Positions 54,101 through 64,000 of a stretch of 64,000 bases of DNA are shown one piece after another (the first letter of the stretch is position 1; every line of letters starts with the position of its first letter). This DNA comes from Wuchereria bancrofti (Eukaryota; Nematoda; Chromadorea; Rhabditida; Onchocercidae), in NCBI GenBank assembly GCA_005281725.1, contig SSBO01000009.1, positions 3,856,163 through 3,920,162 of the forward strand. The letters run 5' to 3'. The notes beneath the pieces are model-generated. The model made no database searches. It was not told the origin of the DNA and saw nothing but the letters and a program-made list of their open reading frames with translations. The position numbers and the translations under genes are program-made.

Positions 54101-57100
54101 ATTTATATGTAATCAAAATGGTGTAAGAAATATGAAACTATTATGCTTTAGAAGAGTTACAAATGAATATATTAAAATTCTACCTATATCAAAATTAAGG
54201 ACTCTCCTAGGTTTGTGACATCATATTAATTGCAAATTAATCCCTATTACAATATCGTTTGTCACATTAGGCATAGAAATTTTATAATGTCATTTTTTGG
54301 TTTATGATTAATTCTTTTCAATTTGTTTACACGGTATCACTGAAATATTTATTGTTCTCAATGATTTTACAGTAAAAATGAGAAAAATAAAACGTTTTGA
54401 ATGAAAATTTATAGCAGCAATTGCTGTTATGGTTTTTTTTAATTTTGTTTAAATTAACACTTTTAGAATTGCATGAAATTTTGAAGTTATAAAATCTATG
54501 ATAGTCTCCCGTGCTTTCGAAAATGTTTGTCTAAAATATCTATGAATACTTTTACAATGGATTAATACAAGAAGTATAAATCTATCGAGAAATTATTGAT
54601 CAATAATCGAAAATGGCAAGGAACGAGAAGATTCGACATGCTTAAGAATAAGCATTTGAGATTGTAATAAGTAATACTCTAGTGGTAGCGAAAGTAAACT
54701 ATAGAGATGATAGTTTTCTTTTTTTTCTCTTTTTGCTTAAAAAATCTATTTAATAGTGTGATTCGATTTGAATACGTTCAAAGTTTGATTAATGATAATC
54801 GGTTGAACTGACCGAAGATCCGTCACGATGACTTCTCATTCATTTGATATAACAGGTGCCAACATCATCATTGACCTTACTAGTTCCTTTTCATTTCCAT
54901 AAAATTTACGCTCTTCGTTGGATGACTTTATTTTCTTCAAATTACGTTCATGTTTGATCAAATGTTTTTTTTTTTTGAAGTTTCATTGATGGAAATTGAA
55001 CATATTGGAAGATTGTTTTAATTAGATAATATTTTGCAAAATGTTTTTCCCAGATGATTTAAGTCTGAAACTTCTAGAATTGTTGCGATACTTTAGTCTA
55101 TCTAATTTAGTTATTTGTAATTTTGAACTGAATAATAGATAAATACAAGTAAATTTGGATCAAAATCTTCAAATTTTCTTTTTATTAAGTAATTAAGTTT
55201 ATTTGTTTCTGACATTAAATTTGCATATGCTAAATGTATTTCATAGCAAGATCAATCGTATTCCCTCTGTTTCTTTTGTTTCCACTAACCAACAGGGTTT
55301 GTTTATCATCCATCATCAAATTTTTAATTTTAATTTAAAGTTGCAGATCAAGATTCATTTATAAATATTTATGTGTTAGCTTGCAAGCACATGAAATAGT
55401 ATACCTTCCCGTTAATGTGATCTCTGGTGTAGTTGATAAATCAAAGCTTATACCGCATGGCATTTGCATCGGGTAAAACTCTATCTTTTTCATTACTATT
55501 TTAAAAAGGGATATTTTAAGGAAATTTCTCCAGTCTTTTATTTTAGGGAAATTTCTCCAATTCTTTTCATTTACAAGTGAAAATGACATAAACTGCATGA
55601 GATTGAGTAATTTACAATGAATATTCCTTATTTGTTTTTCAAATGAATTCTTCAGCGAAGTATTGTTGGTTATAAATTTTACTTTTATCTTGAAATTACA
55701 AGTGTTATCATTTTAGATGTGAAGAAATAGATGGTTTTACTTCACAGTAATATGGGACAATTGAAATGAGAAAAAAAGCAAATGTGCGACATATCCAATT
55801 TTAAAAAACTAACCGCCTTTATCACTGTTACTCTATTAAGTTATCACCTTATAAGAAAAACACGTGCTTTTATATTAGAAATTGTAATTTCAGGAAAAAA
55901 TTTCGTTTTTATTTATTTAATTAATCTATTTTATTGGGCCTAGAATTTAAATTAATGTCTTTTCGCTATAGCCAGACTTTCGATGACTTACTGGTACATT
56001 ATTCTTTCTTTCAATTAAAATTAAATTGATGGCTATAAGAAGAGGCAGTATCCTATTCATTTAAAATCTATCATTTTCATCTCATCCTTTTGCATAGTCA
56101 TGCGCTCATAGTATCATTTCTCTTCCAGTGCTGTGATTTTTTCCAGAATATTTTCAGTTATTACTTTTCTAAACCAGTTATTTTGCAAAAGTAAAGATTT
56201 TTGTATCAGATTAACAAATCCCATTTTTGCTATTTTAGAATGATTTTCTGGATTGTAACAGAAAGTTATCTCAGTTAGATTTTATTTTTGACTAATGAGA
56301 GATATATCTCATTTATAAACTGTCTCTCTTCATCACAAGCAGTGTCACTTTCATTTTTTAGCAAGTGTGATTTAAAAATTTCTTTTTATCTCTACGTATT
56401 AAATATGACAAAATGAAACTTCTATAATGCAAGCGCTTTTTGACTTTCACTCTATTTCTCCTTTTTGGAAGCAATATTTTCATTTTTTTAGTTTCTTCCA
56501 TTGCAATTTTTTTTTCCTTCTGTTTTTCATATCACAAACTTTTCGCGGGAATATTTGCTTTATTGCGAGATATAATTATAAAAAATGTCACTATTTGAAG
56601 GTTATTGTCATGGCTATGAATATATTAATGTTGTTGTGTCATGATAGAACAGACCAATGTACTATCCGCTGATCCATTTTACACCACCGTTACGATACCT
56701 GGCAGGTGCGCAAAGGTCTACACAAGAATATAGCACAGGGAGTGTCACAACTACTGATACTAGTAGTTGTGGCAGCAATACTGGTACATTACCCTTATCA
56801 TCACATAGCCATCGACAGTTGAATGATAAATTCTTATGGTTTAGTTGCACCGATATTCCACGAGTTCACCTGAAATGTCGTCGGATGAAACCTGTCGATA
56901 ACACAAATATGCAGCGCTTATTACCACAATATAAGCAGACTGGTAGCGTTACTTATGGCTATTGCCGTTTCCGTATACTTCCAAACACATTACAATTACT
57001 CTTTTTCAGTAAAAGGAACTGATGCATATGCTGAATAATTTAGGAAGCTTAAACTTTGATCTTAAAACTTCAAAAATTTGTTCCTTTTATTTTAAATTAT

Positions 57101-60100
57101 GAAACTAAAAAACAAAGTTATTTTTATGCTTTAAATTCAAGCAAATTTAGAATTTCGACTTATGATTTTTTAATTTTCTTATTCTACAAATTAATTCTGT
57201 TATATATTAATAATATAAAACAAAAACGTAGCAATTTGTCGATAGGCTTGATGATATTGACACAAAAGGATGAAGCATTTAAGAATTTCATGTTTTCAAT
57301 TATTTTGTTCCCGGGTTTATTATAGTCTGCTTTACAGTGTGTATCTCGAGAGATCGATTAAAAGAATATTTTTTTAATAAGTTAATAATTAGATGATTTG
57401 CTCATATCTAATAATAACATTTCTGTAAATAAAAAAATTATTCCATGATAATACAGCTAATAAGTAAAATAACATTGTTCAAAAGATATTGGACAACTTT
57501 TCCTTCCAGTTATATCACAGCCACTTTTTATGAAATTGAAATGAATAAGTGGCTTTCAGCAATTTAAGATCTTAGTGATAGATAAAACTATCGTTTTTGA
57601 TAAGAAATCAACCAAAGTTACTCATTCTACAATAGTTTTTGAGCCATCATAAAATTTTAATTAATACCACTTTCCAATCAATTCCTCAAATATGTAAACA
57701 CTTAGAATCAAAATTTGAGGTTGTGGAAAATGAAAGGTAAGTTTTTATTTGAGAGTAAAGGCAAAATATAGGTATAATTTTTGGACAAATTTAATTCTCC
57801 AAATTGAGGATTTTTCATAGGCTAGAACACATTCTCATTTTCTGTTTGCCAGACCAACGTGCATCATATATTTTCAAATAATTTAAAAGCTAAGCCTAAA
57901 ATTCGATTTTAATTCCAAAATATAACAATTTGTTAGGAATGGGAGCTATATCTCGAGGAAATGCACTCTCCCGCTTTAAAAAAAAAAAATTAAAGGGAGC
58001 GTAAATGAGAGGTTTGAGTTTTTTTAATTTACCAAAATGTAATTTATGTTACTTAATAAAGTGAAGGTATTTATTAACGGAAGTCACTGTTTTCTGTTTC
58101 ACTATGCAGATGACACATTCCATCATTAATTATGTCTTCTTAGCTGTCGATCCAACCACGAATAGTTGTTGCGAAGGTACCGATGTATTGGCCGCTTGGG
58201 CAGCAGCTATTAAACAAGCCTTGATGCCGATTACACCACAAACAAGTGCAGTTAATGTGCAGAAGCCTGGCACCATGGACAGTGGTCAGCAGCAACAGTC
58301 CAAAAATATACAACAATTCAACAATTCTGCTGAAGGCGTTTCTTCAAAATTACATTAAGCTTCATTTTACATCAATCTCTCATTTTTATTCTCATCACAT
58401 AAAATTTTTCACCGCCATAATCTATACAGATGGCTTATGAGCTAACTGAATACTTAATTCAAATTTCGTGCTGCATTTTTCACTTGAGATTGTTAACATT
58501 TGAAATTGCTTTTTAACTTTATCACTCTTATATTTCAGATGAAATGGGTCAATTAGGTATACAACTACGGGATGAACAAGATTTTTCACAACGCTATCAA
58601 ATTTTCATTGATGAAGTCCTTGGTTCTGGACAATTTGGTACTGTATATGGAGGTCTATTTTAAAATTATCAGAATTTTTTCTAAATTTAATATTAAAATT
58701 CAAGTACTCTTCTGTGAAGAATTGAAGGGAATATATAAATAGAATGTTTAGTGGACTACTTACTTAAGTAGTCGAGGTGCGCATGTGTTATCATCGATTT
58801 AAAGCGCTATTTTCCAAATCTCAAATTTCCAGAAACTTAGCAAAGTTCTTTAAATTGAGAAATTGTTGTAAAATATATCAGGTTTCAATTGTATATTTAT
58901 TCTATCCATAAGGTTTTCATTATATCACAACTTCTATTAAAAAAGCATTAAGAAATTGATTGCTAAGAAATAGAGCAAAATTTAGCCAAAATTCATTGAA
59001 ATACACACGCAAATCTTGAAAAATGTGAAATTGTAAGATTATGTGATGTGGACTCGATCGCAGAAATTTAATCCGAAGAATATTTGAAGAAATTTTCAGA
59101 ATTTAAAGTAAAAACTGTCAATTTTTGAAAAGATTTAATGAATTGTTCGAAAATTTTTCATTTCTCATTAAATTTGTCCGTGAGTGTTGTTTATTTATTT
59201 GTTTATTGGCCAGGAATTCATCGGAAAACAGGCAGACATGTTGCTGTAAAGTTGATCAATAAAATGAAATTTCCAAACAATAAAGAAGCAGCTCTTCGAA
59301 CCGAAGTTGATATTTTGAGCGTAAGATTTTGATTAAGTGTATAGAACACAAATCTTTCAATCCTAAATTTTTTAATTTTTTTTATAATTATGAAGAAAAA
59401 TTCAATTCTGTTCCGAATTTGCAGAAAGTTGAACATCCGGGTGTGGTGGCATTCCAGGAAATGCTGGAAACTACAGATCGAATATTCGTTGTAATGGAAA
59501 AGCTTAAGGGTGATATGTTGGAGATGATTTTGTGCAGTGAAAGAGGAAGGTTGTCCGAACGGGTTACACAGTTTCTTGTTTATCAGGTATAGATTGTCAA
59601 GGTCTCTCAATTTCTGATCAACGCAAAGCCAATTATAAGGAGAATACGGTTTCCGATTCTGCTGACCGATTACTAGATTTAAATTTCTAGTCAAATCGAT
59701 CATTTCGTTTCGCATAATAACAAATTTCCCAGAAAAATCTGAAACACTGCCATTGTGGGTAATCCTAATTTTGATGAGATTGAAAAACTTGGAAATAAAT
59801 TTTTTTTTACTTAATTTTCAATTAATTTTCATTTAGTTCTACTTGACGTCAAAAATCTACAATCAAATCCCATTGTTTTAAACATACGGAATATAGACAT
59901 AATTAAGTGGAGTTGTTTTCTTCCTAATTAAAGTTCATTTTCATCCCAGACTTCTACTATTCATCGAATCATATAGATAGAATAGATGAACTGCTCTAAC
60001 TCTGGAAATCATTTTAGTAAATTAAATTTGTATTCCTTTCCAGATACTTATTGCATTGCGTTATCTTCACAGTTTGAATATCGTACATTGTGATCTGAAA

Positions 60101-61813
60101 CCGGAAAATATTTTGCTAGCTTCGGATTCGGATTTCCCTCAGGTAATCTTTTTTATTCTCCAGTGATAATAGCGTAATTTATTTGTCCCGTCATTTCCAA
60201 AAAAACATTTCACAATATTTTTCTTTTAAAAGATTAACTTAGGGTCGTTTTTTTTTGAATTCGTTCTATTCCTTCAAAATGTTTAACCGTACAGGAACCG
60301 AAAATAGTGCTTAATGCAAATTGCTGAATTCACACGATCTAAATTCAAAATTTTCCTTCAGTTGTTTGGATTCTAGGTAAAACTCTGTGACTTCGGTTTT
60401 GCTCGCATTATTGGTGAACGGGGATTTAGGCGATCTGTTGTTGGCACACCCGCCTATCTTGGTTAGTTCTTTCTTCAGCCTATTACTAGATATAACTGAA
60501 TTGATTATATGGCATTTGTCGAAGGAAGAATTTTTAAGTCAGAATAAAATCTACCGAAACGTTTTGTTTATTTTCTTTATAAAGTTTTCTTATTGTTGAG
60601 GAAAAAAACCGCTTCGTTTTTGTCATTTTCGAAAATTCCCATTTTCTGCTGCAAGTTCCAAGTGAATTAATATATCTTATAAAAACTATTCTTTTTTGAA
60701 AGTCTAATCAAACGGGGAAGCAATTAAGATGGCTTACCACAATCTTTTCGCAAAACTTTTACAATAATTGTTCTTTTTGATGTTGAAATGCCGCTATACA
60801 TATCGACTGCCAACATTTTGCAATATCCAAGATGAAATACAGTGTTTATCAATTTTACTTGATCACTTCATATAAAATTTATTGATTGGCTGCTGATTTT
60901 TTAAGCCCCAGAAGTGCTGTGTAATAAAGGTTTTAATCGATCATTGGATATGTGGTCCGTTGGTGTTATCGTTTACGTCAGGTTAGTTTTGACTTTCGAA
61001 GTTTCTTCTTTAAAAATTTTAGATGATCTAAAAGTAAGACTAGTAAAAATTCCTAATACTTCTTCCATAATTAAAAATTAAGATATTGTAAATATCTACT
61101 ATTAACATGAATAATTTTTAAAGCAATAGTCTATTCTATTAGAACAATATTTATCTTTTCCACTCATTTGACTTTACTCTCTGCTTAGATAAGACAATAA
61201 TTTAAAAGATACTATTATCATTCTAACAACATTCATATTTGAAAATTATTGTCGTTGTGTACTACATTTCAACATTCCAGCTGAAATGTTTTTAGTTTGT
61301 CCGGCACATTTCCATTCAATGAAGATGAGGACATAAATGACCAAATCCAGAATGCCGATTTCATGTACCCGATGAACCCGTGGTGCGAAATTACAGCTGT
61401 AGCAATCGATTTCGTCCATAATTTACTGCAAGTTAAAATGAGTAAACGACTAACAGTGCTTAAGGCGTTAAGTCATAATTGGCTGCAGGTATGCGCATTG
61501 ATGACATTGCCTATACAGTTTTTGTTTTTTTTTTTTCTGATATGCACCGATTCTTGAAATGCTTGGAGTTTCTCATTTTTATAAATTAATTAAAAAACTA
61601 CTGTCCCTGTCCATTTACAAATTAAAAAAAAACTACTGTCTCGAAAAATCATGACATTTTGTTATTATGGCCGCTTTTCAGAATTATCAACTTTGGTCGG
61701 ATCTACGATATTTGGAAAAAGAAGTTGGTGGACGATTTCTGACGCATGAATCAGATGATGCCCGGTGGATCAGTTATGAGAATGAGCTAGGCCTGAAACC
61801 TACTTATTTGTAG
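42191..61813 (+). CDS. dkf: Protein kinase D (DKF family) serine/threonine kinase
   Basis: Diacylglycerol/PKC-activated kinase. Exons: 42191-42310, 42768-42909, 44913-45044, 45165-45280, 45631-45708, 47635-47724, 47811-47913, 48233-48337, 48486-48569, 48843-49009, 49539-49646, 49801-49878, 50048-50156, 56706-56942, 58144-58284, 58539-58652, 59214-59320, 59425-59586, 60044-60142, 60377-60461, 60906-60981, 61296-61488, 61682-61813; all join in phase to about 925 aa. Domains: ubiquitin-like, about 4-87; C1a 100-149 and C1b 229-278, each with the full H-C6-H-C zinc pattern; PH about 400-586, including a 79-residue insert; kinase from about 624 with GSGQFG, K654, E672, [10 protein letters not shown] (the HCD form typical of this family, D748) and DFG D769. 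Activation-loop position 780 is Gly where human PKD1 has S738; S784 matches S742. Uncertain: exon 4 may end at 45325; exon 15 may end at 58335 with a GC donor (then 942 aa). A longer alternative N-terminus may exist upstream. dkf-1 versus dkf-2 is not resolved. Confidence 0.93.
42910..44912 (+). other. Kinase intron 2 (2.0 kb)
   Basis: AT-rich intron between the ubiquitin-like and C1a exons. It starts GTAAGT and ends TTATTTTCAG. I see no coding or repeat structure beyond homopolymer tracts. An internal alternative promoter for a shorter isoform could sit here, as PKD genes often have more than one start, but nothing in the sequence marks one. Confidence 0.6.
45709..47634 (+). other. Kinase intron 5 (1.9 kb)
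   Basis: AT-rich intron in the linker between C1a and C1b. It begins GTTTGT and ends ACATTTTAG. The open frames inside it carry no family signal. No repeats stand out. Confidence 0.6.
49889..50324 (+). repeat. Duplicated intron block flanking a PH-domain exon
   Basis: The block at 49889-49980 recurs at 50238-50324 with about ten differences; shared landmarks are TTTTTTAATTTAAGAAAAT and GGCTTAATTTAC. The two copies lie in introns 12 and 13, on either side of kinase exon 13 (50048-50156). This arrangement suggests a local segmental duplication or two insertions of one repeat. Recombination between the copies would delete exon 13. Confidence 0.8.
50157..56705 (+). other. Kinase intron 13 (6.5 kb)
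   Basis: This is the longest intron in the gene. It begins GTTAGT after exon 13 and ends CCTGGCAG before exon 14. Apart from the duplicated blocks listed separately, it is AT-rich with no supported coding sequence. An ATG-led frame at 52469-52801 is regarded as chance. Confidence 0.6.
51038..52030 (+). repeat. Two diverged copies of a roughly 120-bp block in intron 13
   Basis: 51038-51172 and 51910-52030 share an ordered set of matches: GCATTCTTCTGC versus ACATTCTTTTGC, then CTTTCATTT, then TTCCAAAATTTTCTCTGACTTTT versus its diverged mate, then a GATGA..CATTCTTGCT segment. Order and spacing are kept, so they derive from one ancestor sequence. The copies are about 870 bp apart in direct orientation. 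The family is unknown. Confidence 0.65.
56706..56942 (+). other. Isolated 237-bp in-phase exon within the PH domain of the kinase
   Basis: This open segment follows an acceptor CCTGGCAG, precedes a donor GTAGCG and is phase 1 at both ends, so including or skipping it leaves the kinase frame intact. It encodes 79 residues: a Ser/Thr-rich first part ([17 protein letters not shown]), then a basic part with [15 protein letters not shown]. It falls exactly where vertebrate PKD has a variable loop between the last PH strands and the C-terminal helix. G+C content is clearly above the intron around it. It is counted in the gene model above and marked here because its use may be alternative. Confidence 0.55.
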
Positions 61814-64000
61814 AAATATGTCGGAGCCACTTAATACCGGGAATGAAACTGATTTTTTACATCTAAACTCAGTACGATTTGATAACAGGAAGTGCATGCC
61901 TGATCTCCCAAAAAAAGTTAAAAAATATTGGAATTCAATATACTAAATTAAAATTCGGTCTCCCTGGTTTGTAACATTCCTTCAATACCATTCTCTAAGT
62001 TTTACTGATCCTTATCACGTAGATAGATTTTTAGACTGTATCGGTAAGATAACTACGACGAACACGTCTGGCCCAGAGCGATAGCCATTTTCTGATATGC
62101 TTACGCAACTTCAGTTTTAGAGTTACAGGTTTTGAAGATATGAATTATATATATATGGAACTCTGCATTCTTTATTCAATCACAGTAGTCGTTAAGACAT
62201 CTTTAGTTTTAAAGCATCTTTTTAGGTGGGTAAAAGAAACGAAATGAATAAGAACTGACTGTTTTTTATTGCATCATCTTAAAGCCAAATCAAATCGGAG
62301 CATCATAGGTAGGTAAAAATCTCTCTACCGAATTTAAAATTTATGCGTCGCATTATATTAACGACGAAAGATCAGGAGATGCTTATCATTAACAAGTAAT
62401 GTTAAATATGTCGCAACAGCATGAAACCACCAACGTCAAATTTCACTCGTAATGTATGTTTGCAAAATTTAATAATAAAATGCAATATTGTCTCAAAAAA
62501 TTTAAGTAATGACGCAACATGTCCAAAAATTGTCTACACTTGGTTTCGATTACACCATGAGTTGATTCAGTCTTTCAGAAACATTCCACGTGATAGTCTT
62601 GCTTCAGTTCTCTTAATTTCTTTTCAATTGAACAATAAAACGTATAGCGTAAAAATGTGTAGTGAACACTGATACAGCGTCCGAATTTCAATAAAAATTA
62701 TTTAACAGCAATTTCAGCAGCTACTTGCATAATCAGAATGATAATGAGACTTAACTATCCAAAGAGTTGTTTCACATAAAGTAGTATATCGCAATTGACG
62801 AAATTCCTCTATTTGTTATTAAAATTCTAATTTCTTGAAGTACATCTTCCTTCCATAAATAACGGACAGAATTTTTTATGAGAAGTACCATGGAATAGAA
62901 TATATCCAAGTTTGAGTTAATTAGAACTGGACTTAAGAACTGAAAATGCATTTGTGCACGTGTACCGAGATAGGACCCTAATACAAAAAATTGCGTCTAC
63001 CCTTTTCAAAACAGGCGTAATGAAATTTACATTATAAACCAGCTTGTCGATGATGTGCAATGTGCAAACTCAACACAGGTTCAGATGGTTGACGATAAGG
63101 ACGAAGTGAGCGAGGAGAGTTTGATCTTTGCTTGACACAAATTCCATACAGCTTTTTCTAAATTATACACAGAACATTTGATAAAGCAAACTGTGTCTTC
63201 AAAAAAAATTACACAGTAATAATCAGCAATGAATTTTGAGGATTTTACTTATGATTTTTTGACTGGTTTCAGGATGTCCCACCAACTCTGCTCTGCTTTC
63301 AAACGATGATGGAAAGAATCAGAAAAAAGGAAAGAGAAAATGAAAAGGGTGATACAAATTATTCAGTTTTTTTTTAGATTCCTGCAGTCATTTTTAATAT
63401 TATTGCTATCATAAAAATTCTAGCTTTTAAAAACGAAGACGTTCTTGATCCGTTCAAAAAAAAAAACCATTTCTGCAACTTCTGACTCGAATGCTTGTAT
63501 GCTGTTGTTGATAAATGATGTTATAAAAGATGAATACAACTCTTCGAAACATGAAATACAACGAGAATCAAACATTGTATAAAGTTGACATCACCAATGT
63601 AGCACATTTTTAAATCGTTGGAGTAGGAATAGGAACTAAAACTACAAAACTGATGAATCAATTATCACAGAAGTAACAGCTGAGTGCTGTAAAAAATTAT
63701 CATCTATTTTAATTTTTACTTGAGAGGTTGAAATATGCACATAAACTACCCGAAGTGTTCTGAAAACCAACTTGACTTGGTAAGGCGAGATTTTGAAGTG
63801 CATTCCTGTCTAAAAATGAGTCAGAAGGCTTCAATTTCAAGGAACTTGTCATTTGATTCTAACTGATGAGGAGTTGGGCTACTAGAAACATAAACATATG
63901 AATATCTACGGACATAAACTTTATGTGTCCGCGTTTACTAGAAGTGATTCGCTAACTAAAGAAAAAGAACAAAAATGAGCGCATAATGACTACTAAAAAG
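61814..64000. other. 3' flank of the kinase gene
   Basis: I see no further gene here. The first AATAAA after the kinase stop codon that I noticed is near 62690, about 880 bases downstream, so either the 3' UTR is long or a variant signal is used nearer. An open frame at 62421-62672 has an ATG but no family signal. Confidence 0.5.

Noticed and set aside
59218..59715. 165-codon open frame on the minus strand
   Set aside because: It lies opposite kinase exons 17 and 18, which have clear family identity on the + strand, so it is a shadow.
25804..61813. The three same-strand genes as one operon
   Set aside because: Gaps of about 3.0 and 6.8 kb are well above usual nematode operon spacing, and each gene has its own acceptor next to its start codon.

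Overview
The window is AT-rich eukaryotic DNA, and gene structure and protein content point to a nematode, most likely a filarial/spirurid worm. Three things support this: many small introns with short T-rich TTTTCAG-type acceptors; start codons that lie 1, 3 and 21 nt after an acceptor-like AG (the pattern of spliced-leader trans-splicing); and proteins resembling nematode families. The species cannot be fixed from the sequence alone.

Three multi-exon genes can be supported, all on the + strand. (1) 25804-31033: a 13-exon subfamily-2 GH20 beta-N-acetylhexosaminidase (HEXD-like, related to C. elegans hex-2 to hex-5) with an N-terminal membrane anchor, 614 aa. (2) 34080-35410: a small cysteine-rich type I membrane protein in 4 exons, about 179 aa, of no family I can name. 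(3) 42191-61813: a 23-exon protein kinase D (DKF family) with ubiquitin-like domain, C1a, C1b, PH and kinase domains, about 925-942 aa. Every join in the first model follows from reading-frame phase and family alignment. The second has one doubtful junction. The third has two doubtful exon ends.

Layout: 1-25803 is a long stretch with no gene I can support. It holds microsatellites, a fold-back repeat, hairpins and a few weak coding-like fragments. 31034-34079 separates genes 1 and 2 and carries an ATT microsatellite, an orphan coding-like exon (about 32159-32327) and a 164-bp element bounded by 24-bp perfect inverted repeats. 35411-42190 separates genes 2 and 3 with no supported gene. 61814-64000 is the 3' flank of the kinase gene. 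The intergenic gaps (about 3.0 and 6.8 kb) are too long for a typical nematode operon, so the genes are probably transcribed separately although all point the same way.

The genes have no shared pathway that I can see: one trims glycans, one is an uncharacterised surface or endomembrane protein, one is a diacylglycerol-responsive signalling kinase. The most interesting observations concern the kinase: a phase-symmetric 237-bp exon, isolated in 8 kb of intron, that would place a Ser/Thr-rich insert in the PH domain; a glycine in place of the first activation-loop serine; and duplicated intron blocks around a PH exon. No clearly new biological system was found.
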